A stretch of DNA of 64,000 nt from Theropithecus gelada (Eukaryota; Chordata; Mammalia; Primates; Cercopithecidae), in the NCBI RefSeq assembly GCF_003255815.1, contig NC_037689.1, forward strand, positions 50,162,933 through 50,226,932, given 5' to 3'. Below, piece by piece: positions 21,915 through 33,330 of the stretch; position 1 is the first letter of the stretch; each line of letters starts with the position of its first letter. A program made the translations under genes and the position numbers. The notes under the pieces were generated by a model. That model had not been told where the DNA came from and did no database searches. It saw nothing but the letters and a program-made list of their open reading frames with translations.

Positions 21915-23389
21915 TATGATATTAGCTGGTTATTTTGCTCGTTAGTTGATGCAGTTTCTTCCTAGCGTCGATGGACTGTACATTTTGGCATGTTTTTGCA
22001 ATGGCTGGTACCGGTTGTTCCTTTCCATGTTTAGTGCTTCCTTCAGGATCTCTTGTAGGGCAGGCTTGGTGGTGACAAAATCTCTAAGCATTTGCTTGTC
22101 TGTAAAGGATTTTATTTCTCCTTCCCTGATGAAACTTAGTTTGGCTGGATATGAAATTCTGGGTTTAAAATTCTTTTCTTTAAGAATGTTGAATATCAGC
22201 CCCCACTCTCTTCTGGCTTGTAGAGTTTCTGCCGAGAGATCCGCTGTTAGTCTGATGGGCTTCCCTTTGTGGGTAACCCAACCTTTCTCTCTGGCTGCCC
22301 TTAACATTTTTTCCTTCGTTTCAACTTTGGTGAATCTGACAATTATGTGTCTTGGAGTTGCTCTTCTCGAGTAGTATCTTTGTGGCGTTCTCTGTATTTC
22401 CTGAATTTGAATGTTGGCCTGCCTTGCTAGGTTGGGGAAGTTCTCCTGGATGATATCCTGCAGAGTGTTTTCCAACTTGGTTCCATTTTCCCCATCACTT
22501 TCAGGCACACCAACAGACGTAGATTTGGTCTTTTCACATAATCCCATATTTCTTGGAGGCTTTGTTCATTAATCTTTTTACTCATTTTTCTCTACATTTC
22601 TCTTCTCACTTCATTTCATTCATTTGATCTTCAATCACTGATGATCTTTTTTCCAGTTGATTGAGTCAGTTACTGAAGCTTGTGCATTTGTCACGTAATT
22701 CTCGTGTCATGGTTTTCATCTCTATCAGTTCTTTTAAGGTCTTCTCTGCATTGATTATTCTACTTATCCATTCATCCAGTCTTTTTTCAAGGTTTTTAGT
22801 TTCTTTGCACTGGTTATGTAGTTCCTCCTTTAGCTCTGAGAAGTTTGATCAACTGAAGCCGTCTTCTCTCAACTCGTCAAAGTCATTCTCTGTCCAGCTT
22901 TGTTCCATTGCTGGCGATGAGCTCTGTTCCTTTGGAGGGGGAGATGCACTCTGATTTTTTGAATTTCCAGCTTTTCTGCACTGCTTTTTCCCCATCTTTG
23001 TGGTTTTATCTGCCTTTGGTCTTTGATGATGGTGACGTACTGATGGGGTTTTGGTGTGGGTGTCCTTTCTCTTTGTTAGTTTTCCTTCTAACAGTCAGGA
23101 CCCTCAGCTGCAGGTCTGTTGGAGTTTGCTTGAGGTCCACTCCAGACCCTGTTTGCCTGGGTATCAGCAGTGGAGGCTGCAGAAGATAGAATATTGCTAA
23201 ACAGTGAGTGTTGCTGTCTGATTCTTGCTCTGGAAGCTTCATCTCAGGGTGTACCCAGCCGTGTGAGGTGTGATGTGTCGGTCTGTACCTCAGTTGAAAA
23301 TGCAGAAATCACCCGTCTTCTGTGTCACTCACACTGGGAGCTGGAGGCTGGAGCTGTTTCTATTCGGCCATCTTGGGTGCCCCTAAGAA
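20820..23389 (-). mobile_element. Young L1 (L1PA-type) with 5' end but no 3' end
   Basis: Antisense. The element starts near 23389 with the L1 5'-UTR signature (reverse of 'caagatggccgaatag'), has a shortened 5'-UTR, all of ORF1, the ORF1-ORF2 spacer and the ORF2 endonuclease domain, and stops abruptly at 20820 just after the codons for 'SRSWFF'. RT, the C-terminal domain, the 3'-UTR and poly(A) are absent. This is the opposite of ordinary 5' truncation. No target duplication was found. Confidence 0.92.
21942..22995 (-). pseudogene. L1 ORF1 pseudogene
   Basis: ORF1 (RNA-binding trimeric chaperone) starts at the ATG at 22995 (MGKKQ-type start). Codon 49, arginine CGA in active L1, is TGA here (22851-22849), a typical CpG decay change. 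The total span is not a multiple of three, so there is also at least one frameshift. The longest remaining frame (22547-21942, 201 codons) holds the RRM-like and C-terminal domains, with 'RTPQRYYSRRATPRHIIVRF' and 'NMERNNRYQPLQKHAK'. Confidence 0.9.
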
Positions 23390-24399
23390 CATTCTTTAGA
23401 GTGAACTTTGAATAATCTAACTCCTGAAGAGCAACGAGACCTGGTGAATTAATAACTGAAATCTGAATTCAGCTCACTATCTGCTTCTGTTTTCTTTTTT
23501 GACTTTTCTTTTTCTTATATATGTCATAAGGGATTTACATTAGAAGATTCTCATTTCTTGAACATTTGTAGAAGTCTAGATTTTATTTAGTTTTGTATCC
23601 CTAAAAACTGTCAAACTATCTGACAACTCATGGGTAATGCTTTTTATGATATTTATGAATGGGGTAAAATATGGCCTTTACAGTCATCAAGTCTCTTGTA
23701 AAACTGGAGTTCTAAGGTTTTATATCAATAACTAGGTATTTTATTAAAGTTCATAAGATATTGAATGAAATAAAGATCTCACAGCAATTTAATGGGAGTT
23801 TTGATGGTCAGGCTCCATTCCACCCAAAATTATTCTTTGAAATTCCAATTAAACATTTTTAAAAAGAGTGTTCACTTTTAATTTCTACATTGATAGGTAG
23901 ACCTAGAGGGAGATAAATAAAACCTGTTTCAGTGCCAGGCAACAGATGGCAGATAAAAGATATTATCATATACCTTCAACCAGGCAGGATAAATTGTACA
24001 AATATATTTTAGCAGCTGCTAAATTAAACAGATATATGGGGCAGGTAAAAACAAACAAAAAAATTTCCAGTGATCCCATGGAGACTAATTAAGAAATTGT
24101 GCAGTTGTAAAGCTATATATTTCTGTAAATACCAGCCTTTTCTGTGTACTTAATTGTTCCTTTTAAACTTTTAACACATCTGAGAACTGTTATCCTGTGT
24201 CTTGGTGCTCTATCTTAAGGAACCACTAAAAAGTCCACAACTTCCCTGTGGGAAAGCAAAACTCAGGTTGACTGAGACCAGGTCAGTTTCTAGCTAGAGG
24301 ACTGACTGTTCTCAACACTGAAAGATATATCCTAATTGACTCGTGGAATTGACTTGCCATGCTATAAGGTTTGAAGTCACACTGAACAACAGGGTGATA
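23390..24399. other. Nothing recognised
   Basis: About 1 kb of AT-rich sequence downstream of the L1 5' end. The L1M that precedes the young L1 does not obviously continue here. No gene or element was recognised. Confidence 0.4.
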
Positions 24400-24570
24400 T
24401 TCTGAGAAGAATAGTGGTCCAGGCATAAGAAAACATGCCTTACTTCTAGTAGTAACAATTATGGGAGGCCTGTAAGTCCCTGAGCATCTCATGACTCAAT
24501 TTCCTTATCTCTGCACAGGGGGAAATCATTCCTGCCCTGCCTATTTCACAGGCCTTTTATGGAAATTAGT
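24400..24570 (+). mobile_element. MIR fragment
   Basis: Sense MIR core and 3' flank: 'catgactcaatttccttatctc' region, then 'tgccctgcctatttcacagg'. Divergent tRNA-derived SINE of pre-primate age. Confidence 0.6.
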
Positions 24571-25697
24571 AGAACAAAGAGAAGAAGTTGACAATAACTA
24601 GGGAACAATAAATTATATATAAATTATTCTAAATAATTTTAGGTTTATAGTCTCTAATGTTATAAATTTGAGCTATATTTTCATTTTATTATTTATTTTT
24701 AATTACTTTTATCATTTTATTATTTTATCATGTTCTTATTTTACCATCTATCATTTTATAATTAAACCAACCCCTTTGAATTATATAAGGAAAATTTTCT
24801 AGTTCTCTACAGAGGAAACTGATAAAGGGGTGGCCCAAGTTCAAAACTTCATTCATGACAGTCATCAATTTCTCTTCTGTGTAAGGAAGACTTTTCCCAA
24901 CCATTTGAGCTTCCCAGAAAATGGAATATTCTGTTTTCTAAGGTAATGAGTTTTACTTCTGTGGATATTATAGAAAGGGTTGGTATTCCTTTGAAAAGAA
25001 GGAGGTAAATAACATATTAAATGAGCCCTGGCTGCCGAAAGCGTCCATGTCACACAAAAAAATTCCAAAGAACCCTAGACTCTAGTGATTCTCTTTCATA
25101 ACAGGGCTTAGCCGTGATGTGCAGACAAAATTAAAACTTGAGAAAACTGGGGAGACAAGAGGATAGGGAGGCCTTGCACGAACTGGATGTTTCTATGAGC
25201 TGGAAAATAACAACGTATTGCATCATCCTCTGGGTGCGATTTGTGAACAATGTGTTCCCCAGGTGACAATGGCAGTAAACATTCTGGTGTCCATTTTAAA
25301 CAGATAAAGTAAAGCAAGGAGCCACTGCTCTGGAACATTAACCAAGCCAAGTGAAATTCTGGTTAAATTCACTACTGGCAGACTTAAGGTCAACATAACA
25401 AACACACACACATGCACAAATTCTTTGATATTTTGCAAAGGTAATAATTACTCCTATTTCAACACATTTAAAATATTAAATTGTGTATATTTTCAATGTC
25501 AATATGTAGCTATAATTAATAATAAAAATTAAATTCCCATGTCTCTGCATAATCCAAACAATGAAACACACCTGAGGTAATGTATAAGGCACTTGTGTTC
25601 ATTGAAGAAGAAAATCTTCCAGCAATTATATTTTGGAAGAAAAGCAAATATTCCCTAGAGGTATATGTCCCAATATTTTCTTCAATTTTAAATAGCA
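24571..25697. other. Nothing recognised
   Basis: AT-rich DNA with poly-ATTTT patches at 24665-24735. Small minus-strand frames (such as 25108-25350) lack any recognised domain. Confidence 0.4.
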
Positions 25698-25990
25698 TTT
25701 GTCCAAGGTCACAAAAGTGGATAAGCCTGGATTTGCACTAAGTCTTTCATAATTAGATCACAGCAGTGTCTGAGGGCTGTATGGCAGGAACCACTGTAAG
25801 GAATTTGCTTACATTGTTCCATTTAATCCTCCATAGCTCCATTAACTCAATACTATTATGATCCTCTTTGTAGATGGGCAAACTGAAGTTAGAGGGATCC
25901 AGAGTCTCCCAGTTAGGATATCACAGATCTAGGATTCTCCCCACACAGTCCGACTCCATAGCCAATGTGTTTAATTCTTGCATTCCACTG
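25698..25990 (-). mobile_element. Two MIR fragments
   Basis: 25698-25745 ('gtccaaggtcacaaaagtgg') and 25770-25990 ('tccatttaatcctccatagc', 'gtagatgggcaaactgaagt', 'cacacagtccgactccatag') both match the reverse complement of MIR. They may be one broken copy or two copies in the same orientation. Confidence 0.75.
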
Positions 25991-26554
25991 CTTTTGCAAA
26001 GTAAAAGAGGTACTTAAAATGACATGTACATAGAAATACTATGATCAGCTTATCTTTTATCACAATACAGAAACATAAATCCTTCCAGTTCTTCAAACTT
26101 TATCTTATTTTTCATTTGTATTAAGTTAGTTTCTTAGGAACATGGTACACATTCATGATTTTAAGAATATCCACTCACTTGAACAGCATGTTGGGTTATG
26201 TAAACTTACGTTCTCTCAATGTGTGAGTACGATACTCTTTCAGATAGGAAACTATACTGTTATATATAGCCTTACAGTAAAAGCCTCTCATATTTAAAGG
26301 AAAAATAAAGCCAACAGCTTAAAGAACTGAAAGGCAAGTAAGCTGCACAAATGCATTTTCACAATATTACGGACCCTTATTTCACTTTTTCAAAAATAAG
26401 TAGGGGTAGTCATTTAGCAACATTTCCTGAAAACCCCAAACAACAGTCTATCTGGTAATTGCTTCTTGTAAAATGCGTAGCCTACAAAATCACTTCTGTG
26501 GGATTACTGCCAAAAATATATAACCTGAAACTAACCATGAGGAAACATCAGAAT
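25991..26554. other. Nothing recognised
   Basis: AT-rich sequence with no element or coding feature that I could support. Confidence 0.4.
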
Positions 26555-26934
26555 GAGTCAAATTGGGAGACATTCTACAAAATAACTGCCCAGTACTCTT
26601 CCAAAATATCACACTCGTGAAAGACAAAGAAAGGCTGAGAAGCTGTTCCGGATTAAAGAAGACTAAGGAAACATGACAACTGAATGCAACATGTGATCCT
26701 GGACTGAATCATCGACAAGGAAGAAAGAAATAGTTTTTGCTAACAAAAGATATCATTGGGACAATCAATGATGTTTGAATCAGATTTGTGGATTAGCTGA
26801 TAATATTATAGGAAAGTTAATTTTAGAGTTAGGTAATTGTACTGAGGTGATATAAGAGAATGTCTTTGTTTTAAGGAAATTATTAAAGGTAAAAGTGATT
26901 ACTTTTGTAACTATCAAATATTGCAGAAAAATTG
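26555..26934 (+). mobile_element. L1M 3' end
   Basis: Sense match to an old L1 3'-UTR: 'ggaaacatgacaactgaatg', 'tgatcctggactgaatcatc', 'ttgtggattagctgataata' and 'gtgatataagagaatgtctt'. No tail was seen; a short TG repeat follows. Confidence 0.65.
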
Positions 26935-26957
26935 TATGTGTGTGTGTATGTGTGTGC
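26935..26957. repeat. Short (TG)n repeat
   Basis: An interrupted run of TG units (about 11) at the end of the L1M 3' region. Confidence 0.85.
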
Positions 26958-28309
26958 ATTGTTCATATGAGACCAATTTTGCATGCCTTAACACCATATT
27001 AAATTACATGTGGATTTATCAGATTACAACAGCCAACATGTTCATATTTGAAGCATTGGACATGCATTAGCATCTTAGAAGATATGAATACAATATTGAC
27101 AACGGTGTTTCCTTACTCACTTTATAAAATCTGACTCTGGATGATTATTTCTCTGTAAGCCACATCTGTAGGTTGGAATTCTGTTACACCCTAGAGGTTA
27201 GCTTGTCTTCTCCAAGCAACAACATGAGAAAAGTGGGGTCTGATGATATTCCATCAATGCAATTAACCTTTCAGCTCTCATTCCTGTTAATCCTAACCCC
27301 CGGACTCACTGGATCATTTTATAGCCAGCACTGAGTATGCTGGAAAGCTCATGAGAAACTGGACTTTGATCCCTGGATGATTCAGATTCTGTCAGTGTAC
27401 TAATCTTGATAAGACTTCTACCCAGTTGTGAGTCTCAAATTCTTGGAAACCTCTCACCATAACCTCAAAGTAATTCATGGCACATTGTTTCCAGGAACAT
27501 ACGAATCCTCAGATTAAAAGAGGCACACTAATGCTCTCAACCCTCTATAGCTTTGTCTAGTTAAAATAAGTTAAAAATTTAAAATTCCCACCTTACTACT
27601 CTGTCAACTTCTTAGGTACTAGACTAATCCATATGCTTTGACAGTTTCTCAGGGATACCTTTTGAAAGAAATATAGAAATATTTGGTCAATTAATTACCA
27701 TTCAATCATACTATAAAAGTGTTAGTAAATGAGGACCTTATATTTCTTAATGTATCATAAAAATAAATAGATCTTTATTGATTCTTCATTGGGAGTGAAA
27801 ATCCTTTCTTAAAGTAATCCCAAGGTCTGCTGACTATGAAACTGATTCTCCATATAATGTGAATGAGTATAGATGAAAGAGAATTTTAAATACTTCCAAA
27901 CCATGTCTTCTGAGGAAAATATTCCATTTTACAATATGCTACTGACTAGAAAACCCTTAATTGTCCTTACTTTGAAAAATAGACAGGTTAACTCTTAAGC
28001 TATTAAGAAGTTAAGAATCATCTTGACTCTTGTTTGATAAAGACTACCAAAGAGACACTACAGCAAACAATAAAAATCTAAAAGGGGAAATTCCATTGAA
28101 ACACCTCAAATGCTTAATAATTTTAGTAATTTCTTATTTTAGCATAAAACTTTACTATGTTGAAAAAGTTTTACAAATATTTTCTAAAACACAGGTCAGA
28201 AGTAGGCTTCAATCCCAGCACCACTCCAACTTCAATGCAAGGACACTCTTCTTTTTGGCCCATTGTGGTTCCTGAACATCTTACATTGGCATGCTTTTAT
28301 GTGTGTCAA
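26958..28309. other. Unassigned DNA
   Basis: About 1.35 kb with no recognised repeat, RNA or gene. It is less AT-rich than its surroundings at 27130-27560. The plus frame 28030-28275 has no recognised domain. Confidence 0.4.
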
Positions 28310-29795
28310 CATTTATGTTAGGATCACAGGGTACATGTGCAGGTTTGTTACCTGGGTAAATTGTGTGTTGCTTAAGTTTGGTGTATGAATGATCCCATCA
28401 TCCAGGCAATGAGCATAATACCCAATAGGTAGTTTTTCCACCCTTGCTCTCCTCCCACTCTACCCCCTCTATTAGTCCCCAGTGTCAGTTGTTCCCATCT
28501 TTATGTCCATGTGTACTCAATGTTTGCCTTCCACTTATAAGTGAGAACATGTGGTATTTGGTTTTCCGCCCCTGCGTTAATTCACATAGGATAATGTCTT
28601 CCCGCTGCATCCATGTCGCTGCAAAGGACCTGATTTTATTCTTCTTTATGGCTGTGTAGTATTCCATGGTGTATATGTACCACATTTTCTTTATCCAGTT
28701 CACCGTTGATGGGTGTCCAGATTAATTGCATGCCTTTGCTATTGTGAATAGTGCTGTGATAAACATATGAATACATATCTTTTTGGTAGTATGATTTATT
28801 CTTCTTTGGGTGTATACCCAGTAATGGGATTGCTGGGTTGAATTATAATTCTGTTTTAAGTTCTTTGAGAAATCTCCAAACTGCTTTCCACGGTGGCTGA
28901 ACTAATTTACATTTCCAACAACAGTGTATAAGTATTCCCTTTTCTCTGCAACCTTGCCAATACCTGTTATTTTTTGACTTTTTAACAGTAGCCATTCTGA
29001 CTGGTGTGAGATGTTATCTCATTGTGGTTTCGATTTGCATTTCTCTGATGATTAGTGATGTTCAGCATTTTTTTCATGTGTTTGTTGGCTGCTTGTATGT
29101 TTTCTTTTGAGAAGTGTTTGTTCATGTATTTTGCCTACTTTTATAAGGGTGCTGTTTTCTGCATGTTTAATTTTTTAAGTTTTTTATTCTGGATATTAGA
29201 CTTTTGTTGGATGCATTCTGTAGGTTGTCTCTTTACTCTCTTGGTAATTTCTTTTGCAGTGCAGAAGCTCTTTAATTTAATTAGTTCCCACTTGTCAATT
29301 TTTATTTTTCTTGTAATTGGTTTTGGGGACTTAGTCATAAATTATTTGCCAAAGCTAATGTCCAGAATGGTATTTGTTAGGTTTTCTTCTAGGATTTTCT
29401 AGCTTGTAGGTGTGTGCTTTATTTCTGGATTCTCTATCCTGTTCCATTGGTCTGTGTGTCTGTTTTTTTACCATTACCATACTGTTTTGGTTACTGTAGC
29501 CTTGCAGTATAGTATGAAGTCAGGTAGTGTGATGCCTCTGGCTTTGTTCTTTTTATTTAGAATTGATTTAGCTATTCAGGCTCTTTTTTCTTTCCATATG
29601 AATTTTAGAATAGTTTTGTCTGAATCTGTGAAAAATTACATTGATAGTTTGATATGTATAGCATTGAACCTGTATATTGCTTTTGCAGTATGGCCATTTT
29701 AACAATATTGGTTCTTCCTATCCATGAATATGGGATGTTTTTACATTTATTTGTATTATCTATGATTTCTTTCATCAGTGTTTTGTATGCCTTTA
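28310..29795 (-). mobile_element. L1P (L1PB-like) 3' end, 5'-truncated
   Basis: Antisense 3'-UTR ('cagggtacatgtgcaggttt') and 3' third of ORF2. The UTR text 'gtgtatgaatgatcccatca', 'aatgagcataatacccaata' marks an older primate L1 than the L1PA copy at 10.8 kb. Short surviving frames carry ORF2p C-terminal words such as 'IYTMEYYTAIKKNKI'. Confidence 0.88.
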
Positions 29796-29849
29796 TACCT
29801 ACTAAATTTTGCTTATTTCATTTCCTTGTTCTGTAATTCTCTTGTTAAT

Positions 29850-30022
29850 TCTACCCTTTCAAATTCTTGGTTTCTGCCAAACTCTTATCTATCCTTCAAG
29901 GATCTATTACAATATCACCTCCTTGTTGACTACCTGCTCACCTAAAATAAAATGAAAGGTTCTCTTATGGGCATCCCACAGCACTTTTACATATACTGCC
30001 TATGGAATATTTCACATAGTCT
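29850..30022 (+). mobile_element. L2 fragment
   Basis: Sense L2: 'tatctatccttcaaggatct', 'caatatcacctccttgttga', 'cccacagcacttttacatat', then 'atttcacatagtcttgtat', where it meets the duplicated segment. The last bases are shared with the next segment, a possible microhomology junction. Confidence 0.65.
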
Positions 30023-30157
30023 TGTATATGGTATGCATTTGTATTTCAACTTCATTCCTTTGCATGTGGATATGTCCTGTATCAGTTAGCTTTTGAGGCA
30101 TAACAAACGAAAACTTGGTGGCTTAAAACAATAGCCATTTATTTTTTCTCACAAGCC
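30023..30157. repeat. Local direct duplication, copy 1
   Basis: 135 bases nearly identical to 30485-30620 (four substitutions and one single-base indel by eye). Its neighbours (L2 on the left, L1M on the right) do not continue its own sequence, so this looks like the inserted copy. Confidence 0.93.
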
Positions 30158-30159
30158 AT

Positions 30160-30534
30160 TTTCAAGAGGATTGTCATTTTAATTGAGTCATAAGAGTTAT
30201 TTATGTATTCTGGGTACCAGTCCCTTAGTAGATAAGTGATTTACAAATATTTTCTTATTCCATGGGTTTTATTTTTGTTTTCTTGATGGTGTCCTTTGAA
30301 GTAGAAATATTTTTAATTTCGATGTAGTCCAATTTATTTTTTTTCTTTTGTCATTTGTTCTTTTGGTGTCGTATCTGAGAAACTATTTCCTAACCCAAGC
30401 TCACAGATATTTACTTCTGTATTTTCTTCTAAGAGTTTCATAGTTTTAAACATTTAGGTCTATGATCCATATTGAATTAATTTTTGTATATGGTATGCGT
30501 TTGTATTTCAACTTCATTCCTTTGCATGTGGATA
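30160..30534 (-). mobile_element. L1M ORF2 fragment
   Basis: Antisense L1M: 'tatgtattctgggtaccagt', 'gatggtgtcctttgaagtag' and 'gatccatattgaattaattt'. It runs without a break into the second copy of the local duplication, which begins with L1M sequence. Confidence 0.75.
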
Positions 30535-30620
30535 TGTCTTATATCAGTTAGCTTTTGAGGCATAACAAACGAAAACTTGGTGGCTTAAAACAATAGCCAT
30601 TTATTTTTTTCTGACAAGCC
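30485..30620. repeat. Local direct duplication, copy 2 (native)
   Basis: Spans the junction between L1M ORF2 sequence (about 30485-30535) and an unrelated repeat that starts near 30540. Both flanks continue naturally, so this is probably the source copy. Confidence 0.93.
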
Positions 30621-31140
30621 TGTGAGGCTACTGGGCAGTTCTGATCCTGGCTATCTTGCCAGATCTCTGCATTTAGCTGGAGGCTCTTTTGAAACCAAAT
30701 GTCCTAGGATGGCCTCACACATGTGTCTTGTGGTTGTCAGGCTAGTTCATCTAGTGTGCCTCAGCTGTCCACATGGTGTTTCATCTTCCAATAGGCTAGC
30801 CTAGACTTCTTCACATGGTAGGCTCAGGTTCCAAGAACAGCAAGAGAAGACAAACTCAAATGAACAAGCATCTTTCAAACCTCTGCTTGTGTCCTGTTGG
30901 CTAATACCCCATTGGAACCACAAGTTGCATGACCAAGCCCAGAGTCAGTGTGTGCTAGTACACTTTTGCTACAGTACTGACACCTCAACCCAGGGTATTA
31001 CATAGTCATACCAAAAGTTCTGGTGTCTCCAGTGCTTACTTCCACAACTAGCATAGTTATTCTTTAGCATCCGATGCAAAAGAATGTATTAGAGTGCAAT
31101 TCCTTATATCACTGCCACCTAGTAATATCTGTCTATTTCT
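30536..31140. mobile_element. Old interspersed repeat, probably LTR-like
   Basis: Text such as 'aacttggtggcttaaaacaa', 'taggatggcctcacacatgt' and 'ccaataggctagcctagact' belongs to a widespread old repeat that I recognise in style but cannot name safely. It interrupts the L1M: the L1 text from about 30485-30535 is found again, divergently, at 31150-31210. Confidence 0.5.
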
Positions 31141-31144
31141 CAGC

Positions 31145-32010
31145 TGTATCTCTACAGTTAACTTTTGTGTATGGTGCAAGATAAGGGTCAAATTTCATTG
31201 CTTTGCATGTTGCTATCTAGTTATTCCAGCACCATTTGTTTAAAAGACTATCCTTTCTCCCATTAAATCATCTTAGCACACTTGTGGTTAATCAACTGAC
31301 TATAAATGTAAGAGTATATTCCTGGACTTTTAATTCTATTTCATTGATCTATATGTTTATCCTTATGCCAGTACTACACAGTTTTTGTTACTATAATTTT
31401 GTAGTAAGTTTCTAAATAAAGAAATGTGAGCCTTCCTAATAAAGCTGTGACTATCCAAATGCCTTGCATTTCCATATTAATTTTAGGCAACAAATCAACA
31501 CTTGTTGATTCCTTCAAAAATTCATTCAAGATTTTATGGAGATTATGTTAAATCTGCAGATCAATTTGTGGGCTATTGCCATCTTAAAAATGTTAAGTCT
31601 TCTGATCCATGAATGTGGGATATCTATTCACTTTAGATCTTTACTTTATTTCAGTGATGTTTCATAGTTTTCAGTGTTTAAGCCCTGCACTTCTTTTGTT
31701 AAACTTATCCCTCAGTACTTTATTATTATGATGCTATTGTAATTGAAATTGTGTTTTTTAATTTCATGTTTGGAAAGTTAATTGCTAGTGTTTAGAAATG
31801 CAATTGCTTTTGTATGTTGCTCTTTTATCTTGCCACTTTGCTGAACCCATTAATTAGTACTAATAGTTTTTTCATGGATTTGTTAGGCATTCATATATAA
31901 GATCATGTCATCTGCAAACAGAGATAGTTTTATTTCTTCCTTTCAATGTGGGTATGTTTTATGTTTGTTTCTTGCCTAATTGTCCACATGAGTGCCTTAT
32001 AATGTACACA
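31145..32010 (-). mobile_element. L1M ORF2 fragment
   Basis: Antisense ORF2: 'tattccagcaccatttgttt', 'tttcattgatctatatgttt', 'ttctgatccatgaatgtggg', and the active-site region 'gatcatgtcatctgcaaaca' near 31900. Old and full of stops. It lies on the same strand as the piece at 30160 and may be the same or a neighbouring insertion. Confidence 0.8.
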
Positions 32011-32504
32011 CAAGATTTTGCTTCCTCACCCTAGATTTTATTCTGTGTAGGTCTAGATTTTTTAGTCACTTCCAGTAATTGACAAATTGTCATTCTTACA
32101 CTTGAACAGAATTATTCCCAAATATTATCATTGCCCTTCAGATACAATACTTTTATGCTCATAGTGTATCTTTCCTTTTAGACACCCTCTGATTAAAAGA
32201 AGTTTTAGAAACAGTAGGAATTACAGTCTGCTTACAATCTATGAATACCTTATAGGCTTTATTCTAAAAATAATCATACCTCCTTCAAAGTAGAAAAGAG
32301 ACAACAACAAACATAGTATCCCTAAAAAGTGCTAATCATGGTGTGTCATCAGCCTGTGTTTGCCTCAGTGTTTCCACATTGACTAATACAGATTTTGTTA
32401 GTAATCATGATAGTGGCCAGTAACTTCCATATGCTTTATGCAGCACAAAAGACAATTATAGATAATGATTAAGAGAAGTCACTGGATATGTACATTATAC
32501 TAGA
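32011..32504. other. Nothing recognised
   Basis: AT-rich sequence between an L1M and a MIR. No gene or RNA was recognised. Confidence 0.4.
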
Positions 32505-32655
32505 CCACTCATTCTTTGGATTTCCATTTTCTCATTAGTAAAATGGTGATATAAGGGCTCTGAAAAGATTATAATAGAGAATAAGGAATAAAATGCATTT
32601 GAAGTGCTCAGCATGGAATTTGGCACATAATAAACATATTATGCCTCTTTAATAA
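32505..32655 (+). mobile_element. MIR fragment
   Basis: Sense MIR: 'tccattttctcattagtaaa', 'atggtgatataagggctctg', 'gtgctcagcatggaatttgg' and 'cacataataaacatatt'. Covers the core and 3' part. Confidence 0.75.
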
Positions 32656-32734
32656 CAATAATAATTTTTATTATTTGTATTATTACTATTATTTTTACTA
32701 TATTACTTAATCTCACAACCAACTTTCCTGCTGC

Positions 32735-33330
32735 CAGGTTGTATTAGTCAGGGTCTAATAAGGAAAACAATATTTCAGGGGAGAGTGCAGAGCAAGATGG
32801 CAGAATAGGACTCTCTAGTTATCGTCCTTCCACAGAAACATCAATTTGAACAACTATTCATGCATGAAAATTCCCTCACAAGAGTTAAAGAAACCAGATA
32901 CATAGCACCTGGTTATAGCATAATAATGAAAAAAAGGTGCATTGAAGAGGATTGGAAGGACAGTTTTTTTTTTTTAAAGTATTTCAGTAGAGATAATTTA
33001 ATACAGGGAACTAACTATAGAGGTTGTCAACAGGGCAAAGTGAGGAAATCCAGAAGATAAACACTACAGGAAGTGCCTAACTATCATACGGGATTTAAAG
33101 GAAAAAAAGTATTTTAGTTGATCTCAGGAGAGGCAATCACCCAGAGATAGCTTGGAAATTTGGAATAGGTGACACCCGAGAGGCTATCCAAGCAAGAACT
33201 GGAAACCTGGAGGAGAAGTCTACCATGGAGGGTAGGGCCCAGGAGGAGCTAGAAGCAGACAAAAGAAAATGCCCAGCAGGAGCTCAAACAACAAAAGACA
33301 GGAAGACTCTGCTGGAGATGCCACCCTAAG
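32735..33330 (+). mobile_element. Old repeat hosting an L1 5'-UTR fragment
   Basis: 'gtattagtcagggtctaata' at 32742 resumes after the nested insertion as 'agataatttaatacagggaa' and runs through 'aggagaagtctaccatggag' to about 33330. It matches a common 'attagtcagggt..' repeat; family uncertain. Confidence 0.5.
32779..32979 (+). mobile_element. Isolated L1 5'-UTR fragment
   Basis: About 200 bases of L1 5' start: 'gggagagtgcagagcaagat', 'tccttccacagaaacatcaa', 'tgaacaactattcatgcatg', 'ccctcacaagagttaaagaa', ending in a T run (32964-32975). 'tatttcag' flanks it at 32771-32778 and 32980-32987. Nothing downstream of the 5'-UTR is present, and there is no poly(A). Confidence 0.75.

Noticed and set aside
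21946..23415. Plus-strand frames (142, 97, 93 and 81 codons)
   Set aside because: Antisense shadows of the L1 ORF1 and 5'-UTR on the minus strand.
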